The notes below the pieces were generated by a model. It was not told the DNA's origin. It worked only from the letters and a program-made list of their open reading frames with translations, and made no database searches. The position numbers were made by a program, and so were the translations under genes. Positions 59,701-64,000 of a stretch of DNA of 64,000 nucleotides are shown piece by piece. Numbering within the stretch: position 1 is the stretch's first letter; every line of letters begins with the position of its first letter. The stretch comes from Auriscalpium vulgare (taxonomy: Eukaryota > Basidiomycota > Agaricomycetes > Russulales > Auriscalpiaceae), in assembly GCA_019915015.1 (NCBI GenBank), contig JAHBBC010000015.1, forward strand, positions 186,001 to 250,000, in the 5' to 3' direction.

Positions 59701-62700
59701 ATCCACCCTACTCGTCTGATATGAATATCAACATGGCTGAGTGCATTTTGTTGTGCTTTGAATTAAATATTCAGCCCAGTGGCATGATGTGAATTAAAAC
59801 AGGGGCTGAGTGCATTTTGGTGTGATCTGAATTAAAAATCCAGCCCGGTGGTTTGATGTGAATTTAAACGGGGCTGAGTGCATTTTGGTATGATCTGAAT
59901 TAAAAATCCACCCTACTCGTCTGATATGAATATCAACATGGCTGAGTGCATTTTGTTGTGCTTTGAATTAAATATTCAGCCCAGTGGCATGATGTGAATT
60001 AAAACAGGGGCTGAGTGCATTTTGGTGTGATCTGAATTAAAAATCCAGCCCGGTGGTTTGATGTGAATTTAAACGGGGCTGAGTGCATTTTGGTATGATC
60101 TGAATTAAAAATCCACCCTACTCGTCTGATATGAATATCAACATGGCTGAGTGCATTTTGTTGTGCTTTGAATTAAATATTCAGCCCGGTGGCATGATGT
60201 GAATATAAAGGGGGCTGAGTGCATTTTGGTATGATCTGAATTAAAAATCCACCCTACTCGTCTGATATGAATATCAACATGGCTGAGTGCATTTTGTTGT
60301 GCTTTGAATTAAATATTCAGCCCAGTGGGATGATGTGAATTAAAACAGGGGCTGAGTGCATTTTGGTGTGATCTGAATCAAAAATCCACCCTGGTCGTCT
60401 GATATGAATATCAAGATGGCTGAGTGCATTTTGTTGTGCTTTGAATTAAATATCTAGCCCGGTGGCATGATGTGAATTAAAACAGGGGCTGAGTGCATTT
60501 TAGTGTGATCTGAATTAAATATTCAGCCTGGTGGCATGATGTGAATTAAAACAGGGGCTGAGTGCATTTTGGTATGATCTGAATTAAAAATCCAGCCTGG
60601 TGGCATGATGTGAATTAAAACAGGGGCTGAGTGCATTTTGGTGTGATCTGAATTAAATATTCAGCCTGGTGGCATGATGTGAATTAAAACAGGGGCTGAG
60701 TGCATTTTGGTGTGATCGGAACTAAAAATCCACCCTGGTTGTCTGATATGAATATCAACATGGCTGAGTGCATTTTGTTGTGCTTTGAATTAAATATTCA
60801 GCCCGGTGGCATGATGTGAATTAAAACAGGGGCTGAGTGCATTTTGGTGTGATCTGAATTAAAAATCCAGCCTGGTGGTGCGATGTGAATTTAAACAGGG
60901 GCTGAGTGCATTCCGGTGTGATCTGAACTGAAATTCTAGCCTGGTGGTTTGATGTAAATTTAAATGGGGCTGAGTGCATTTCGCTGTGCTTTGAATTAAA
61001 AATCTGTCCTGGTGGTATTATGTGAATTCAAGAAGTGGCTCGCCTCAGTAGGCTTAGGGTTTGATTACTTTCGAGTGTAGCATAGATTAAAGATTCAATA
61101 TTGTTGCTTGTGTTTGTTCATGGCCTGGGTGCCATATACATTAACAATTCAATATTGACTGCTCTATTGGCTTCTGAACTAACGCCATATGTAGTAAATT
61201 TGACCTCAGATCATTGTTCATGTAGATTTAGGTCAGTATATCATCCATCCTTATAAGCCACATGTTTGCTACAAATGCTTTCCTTCACCACTCCTTCTGC
61301 AAATAACAAACTCTAAAATTGTTGAACTCCAAATGAATAGACATCACTTGTAAGTATATATAAACCATAGCTCCCTCTTTGTTTCCTCATGTACAACTGA
61401 ACAAATAATTGAGGGAAGACTGAGAATTTTGCATTCCCAAGGCATCTTTACTTTGTTGCTGGTATTTATAGTCACATTTTCAAATACATCATATACTCAC
61501 CATAACATTATTAACTATGCTTGGATGGAATCGCCTGCCGTGCGTAGCAACGGCTCTCTTCAACATGTGAGGTGTTCATCCTCGTAGTCGACCCAGGCTT
61601 GCAGTCGGGAGGCTTCGACGTTGAGCCGGATGAGCTCCTCTCGGGCGCGCTCAACCTTGAAGTGCTTCATAGCCGCCTCTCGATTGGCCGGTTTCGACCA
61701 CGGCCTGTCCAGGATGTCCGACCGCGATTCCTTCAGAAGGTCGAAGTCCGCTACCCAACTGTAGTCCGCACCTCGGAATAATTCAGGACGGGCCGCGGCG
61801 GAGTCTGGAGAGGCGCCAGCACGTTGTAGTGCTCCAGCGCGGTGCGGACGGCGCCCGACCGACGGGTTATTGCATGCGAGATGTGCTTGCGAAGTTTGTA
61901 ACCTGTACGTAGTTTAGCGGGTAGCATAGAGAGGGAATAGAGAGGCTCACCAGTTCCTGAGATGTTCGCCTTGGCAAGCTCGAAAAGTCTTTGCACAACG
62001 AGGCCCTCGAGAGCCTCCACCGCACGAACGAATTTTGATCTGTCGATGTGCCGTTGCACGGTGACGAACTCGGGCGAGTCGGACGTCCAGCGCTCCTCGA
62101 TGGCGAGTCGGCGCTCCAAGTCATCAACCACGTTCTGGGCGAGGACGAGCTGGCGGTGTGCGGTTCGGCGTTCAAGCTCCTTGGCCTTCACAGTGGCACT
62201 CCGTAGGACCGAGGGGTCATAGCCGTTTGGGAAGCTCACAGGCGTGTGCGTGAGGAAGTCTACCATGGTGATGCCACCGTACTTGGACCTTCAGAGAGTC
62301 AGATGGCGAGGAATATGATGTAAATGGAAACGTACTCGGCTGCCTCTAGGTGGATCAACGCCTCTACATAAGCTACCTTCTGTAGATCTTCTTCGGGCTC
62401 CTCTGCGAGGTTCTCAAGGTATTCACGCTCCTCCACCAGCCAACGCTCGAAGTCGGCCGCACCGAAGCCTTCTGCTGCCTGAAGACTTCAAGCTCACCCG
62501 TGTACTCTGATATCATGGCCAGACACTGCCGGTAGTTGTTAAATATAAATTTGCCTGCTACAAATCAGAGAAGTCCAAGAGAGAAGAGCAAGAGACGTAC
62601 TCAGCTCGGCGTATCGATCTTCGTCCCACCGACGAAGATGCAGGTCTAGGAATTGAATCCAGTGGAAGTAGGAGGCATGCCGGACCGTCCTCGCAACGCC

Positions 62701-64000
62701 GTTGAGACTGGAGAATATTCGCTCACAGGTCTCCAGGTCTTCAATGCCCATCCCAAGCTTGTAGAGGACGTGGAAGAGAAGCTGGCACCCTCTGTTGTGC
62801 GCATATCCATGGAAGGCGTTTACTACGAGTTGAAGCCGACGAGCGTAGGCCTCGGGACCCAGAGACGTCGACTTCACAGTTGATGTCATCGAGCAAGATG
62901 TCGTATCCGACTGCCTGGTCATCGCCATAGATCTTCATAATCGAATCCAAGGAGGCCAGCGCGTACTTGGCACTGGCGATGCAAAGGTCAGTGAAAAAAA
63001 GTAGGACTTGCGGCGCACGCTCACAAGCTCTCCGCTCCTCAGCATCTCCGTCATCAACTCAACAATCCCGTGGCGGCAGGTCGTCAGGAAGACGCCGGTC
63101 TGGTCAAAGACCTCGGTCACGGACTTACCCATCGAGGTGGCGTTCGCAGCTTGCCAGCCATCGGTACACTTCGACTTGGGTTGATTTGAGGTAGGGAGGC
63201 CGTCGACGTCGTCAGGCACAGGCGGCCCGGGCTCCGGGACCTTGCGCCGCTTGCCGGCGACTTCGTTGGCGAAGACGTCGACTTGTGTGGGGGACAGGAA
63301 GTAGTCGCTCTGGAACTGCCGCAGGTCCGCGCGGCCGGCGCCTCGAAGACGCTTCTGCGAGCTGTTACCATCCATCGCATGTAGCCGCGCAGGTACCAAT
63401 GCTGGCTCGTTGTCCTGCTAGAGCTCCCAGTAAATACATTGGGAAGATGATTGAAGACTGAAGACTCTCACCTTGAACCCACAGCAGGGACAGCCGTTGA
63501 GCGCACGCCAGTTGGGCGTGTTCCGACCGAGGGCCTCGTCAGTGAGATTCTGGAGCCGGGACCTCAGATCCAGATACGCGTCGAAAGTCCTCGATAGCTT
63601 CTCCTGAAGCTTCGGATAGTACAAAAGCTAAATGTTCAATTAGAAAGACTTTAACAGCATATCCAGAATGTCGTACGTACCCCATGAAACGCGGAGATCG
63701 TCCTAGCAAAGCTTTGGATCCCAAAGGAAGGCTGCCGACGCCGTAGTTGCCGATAGAACTCCAGCAGATCGAGTGAGAAGGCGAGGGTGGGGGTAAAAGG
63801 TGACGCACCGAGGAGACCACGCCGGACGAGTGCAACGTTGGGCTCTTCTTGAGGAGCCTGTTCAACGACCGTGCTCTCAGAGTAATCTGCAGAAGTCGTC
63901 AACTCACCGGACTCTCGCACATGGAGGCAAACATAACTCACCCGACAAACCGATGACCTGCACCGTGAACTGCTGCGAAGCTACGGACTCCGTGCACTCG
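56754..64000 (-). CDS. KDZ (Kyakuja-Dileera-Zisupton) transposase, interrupted; N-terminus off the right edge
   Basis: Cut-and-paste DDE-type transposase. From the right edge: FTVQVIGLS, NVALVRRGLLGASPFTPTLA, the cysteine-cluster CPCCGF near 63490, catalytic Asp in HAMDGNSSQKR (63370-63372), a Cys/His block TTCRHGIVELMTEMLRSGEL, second Asp in AVGYDI (62900-62902), then NAFHGYAHNRGCQLL and EDLETCERIFSSLNGVA (third acid), and a helical end VERAREELIRLNVEASRLQA. At 61567 the frame runs into insertion R and would stop at 61560. The true C-terminus continues left of R at 57048 in the same frame (ARARDLEASRPHL to SQIYSLKGYTGP), ending TAG 56754. A probable 2-nt frameshift lies just after the second Asp. 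Likely inactive as it stands. Confidence 0.85.
57049..57158 (-). repeat. Hairpin end of copy R
   Basis: Inverted counterpart of 53696-53804, about 85% identical. The hairpin stem CTGATTCC/GGAATCAG at 57052-57073 is fully conserved while two of six loop bases differ. CGGAGTCCG lies at 57100-57108. Confidence 0.8.
58454..59401. repeat. Higher-order repeat of 474 bp, two units
   Basis: 58454-58927 and 58928-59401 are about 99% identical across seven unlike 69-bp-type units (including a shortened one and CTTTGTGCATT). A third partial start follows at 59402. Confidence 0.85.
59706..60120. repeat. Higher-order repeat of 205 bp
   Basis: The marker CCCTACTCGTCTGATATGAA recurs at 59706, 59911 and 60116, exactly 205 bp apart, with three unlike units between each. 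This is a second, independent higher-order register in the same array. Confidence 0.8.
61235..61566 (-). repeat. 5' end region of copy R
   Basis: Inverted match to 42534-42875, strongest over the outer 51 bp. It directly abuts the broken KDZ reading frame. Confidence 0.7.

Larger units (their letters stand above)
57560..61040 (-). repeat. 69-bp satellite, about 50 diverged units
   Basis: Plus-strand units carry GGGGCTGAGTGCATTTTGGT, then GTGATCTGAATTAAA, then CAGCCTGGTGGCATGATGTG and AATTAAAACA; period 69 bp where clean, 65-70 elsewhere. Units at both edges are strongly diverged, those in the middle more alike, as expected from unequal exchange. Individual unit types alternate and form higher-order repeats. 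L's 469-bp unit contains one relic, GCACTCAGCCTCTG, of the reverse-complement GCACTCAGCCCCTG found in this unit. Confidence 0.9.
57051..61566 (-). mobile_element. Satellite-bearing insertion, copy R (reverse), inside KDZ
   Basis: 4.5 kb of AT-rich DNA inside the last coding part of the KDZ transposase. Read on the minus strand it begins ATGTTGAAGAGAGCCGTTGC and ends with the hairpin and CAGA. AC lies at 61567-61568 and 57049-57050. Taking out R with one AC joins GAACACCTCAC to CGCTCGGGC in frame. It contains a 69-bp satellite in place of L's 469-bp satellite. No gene of its own is visible. Confidence 0.78.

Noticed and set aside
61560..61562. Natural stop codon of the KDZ transposase
   Set aside because: This TGA lies inside the first bases of insertion R; the family C-terminus continues beyond R at 57048-56754.
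42534..61566. Centromere
   Set aside because: Satellites and AT-richness are suggestive, but the arrays sit inside defined insertions in a transposon and no other centromere evidence is visible.
42533..61567. A single 19-kb transposon bounded by ~335-bp terminal inverted repeats
   Set aside because: The inverted ends are real, but the middle (53805-57048) contains the KDZ C-terminus and same-strand cargo genes, and a second inverted pair bounds that middle. Two opposite copies of one insertion explain all four ends and the in-frame KDZ junction better.

Overview
The window looks like a basidiomycete (Agaricomycete, possibly polypore-like) nuclear chromosome. Genes are dense, GC-rich and cut by many introns of about 45-65 bp with GT..AG ends. 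The gene set is fungal: PEX1, WAPL, BIR1, ARV1, a HUA1-type protein, DUF3433, an HSP30-type opsin relative, an F-box protein and a KDZ/TET-JBP transposon. Many gene boundaries below are assembled by hand from exons in different frames, so internal splice sites are approximate unless stated.

Host part (1-36.1 kb). From the left: the N-terminal part of PEX1 (off the left edge), RPS22 (uS8) and RPS17 (eS17) as a divergent pair, ARV1 and PCF11 as a divergent pair, an epoxide hydrolase, WAPL and BIR1 as a divergent pair (sister-chromatid cohesion and chromosomal passenger functions), a secreted GPI-type protein, an intronless F-box protein, an HSP30-like opsin relative without the retinal lysine, a NOP8/NOL8-like RRM protein, a HUA1-like protein, a large DUF3433 membrane protein, an O-methyltransferase and a small conserved protein. 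Two identical 61-bp insertions with 8-9 bp target duplications lie around the F-box gene.

Transposon part (about 38.3 kb to the right edge). Five minus-strand genes fit one KDZ-type DNA transposon: the KDZ transposase (C-terminus at 56754, N-terminus off the right edge), a protein with repeated RNase-H1-N-terminal-like modules, a small basic protein, a TET/JBP-type 2-oxoglutarate/Fe(II) oxygenase (predicted 5-methylcytosine oxidase) and the accessory ORF usually seen beside TET/JBP in such elements.

This transposon is split by two AT-rich insertions, L (42534-53802, forward) and R (57051-61566, reverse). They share about 335 bp at one end and about 109 bp with a perfect-stem hairpin at the other, and both are flanked by the dinucleotide AC. 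I read them as two inverted copies of one undescribed insertion family. R sits inside the last part of the KDZ coding sequence; removing R plus one AC restores an in-frame KDZ C-terminus. Each copy grew a different satellite. L carries 23 near-identical 469-bp units, each containing the element's own hairpin end. R carries about 50 copies of a 69-bp unit with higher-order repeats of 474 and 205 bp. This pair of satellite-producing insertions is the most novel structure in the window.

I found no tRNA, rRNA or CRISPR array.
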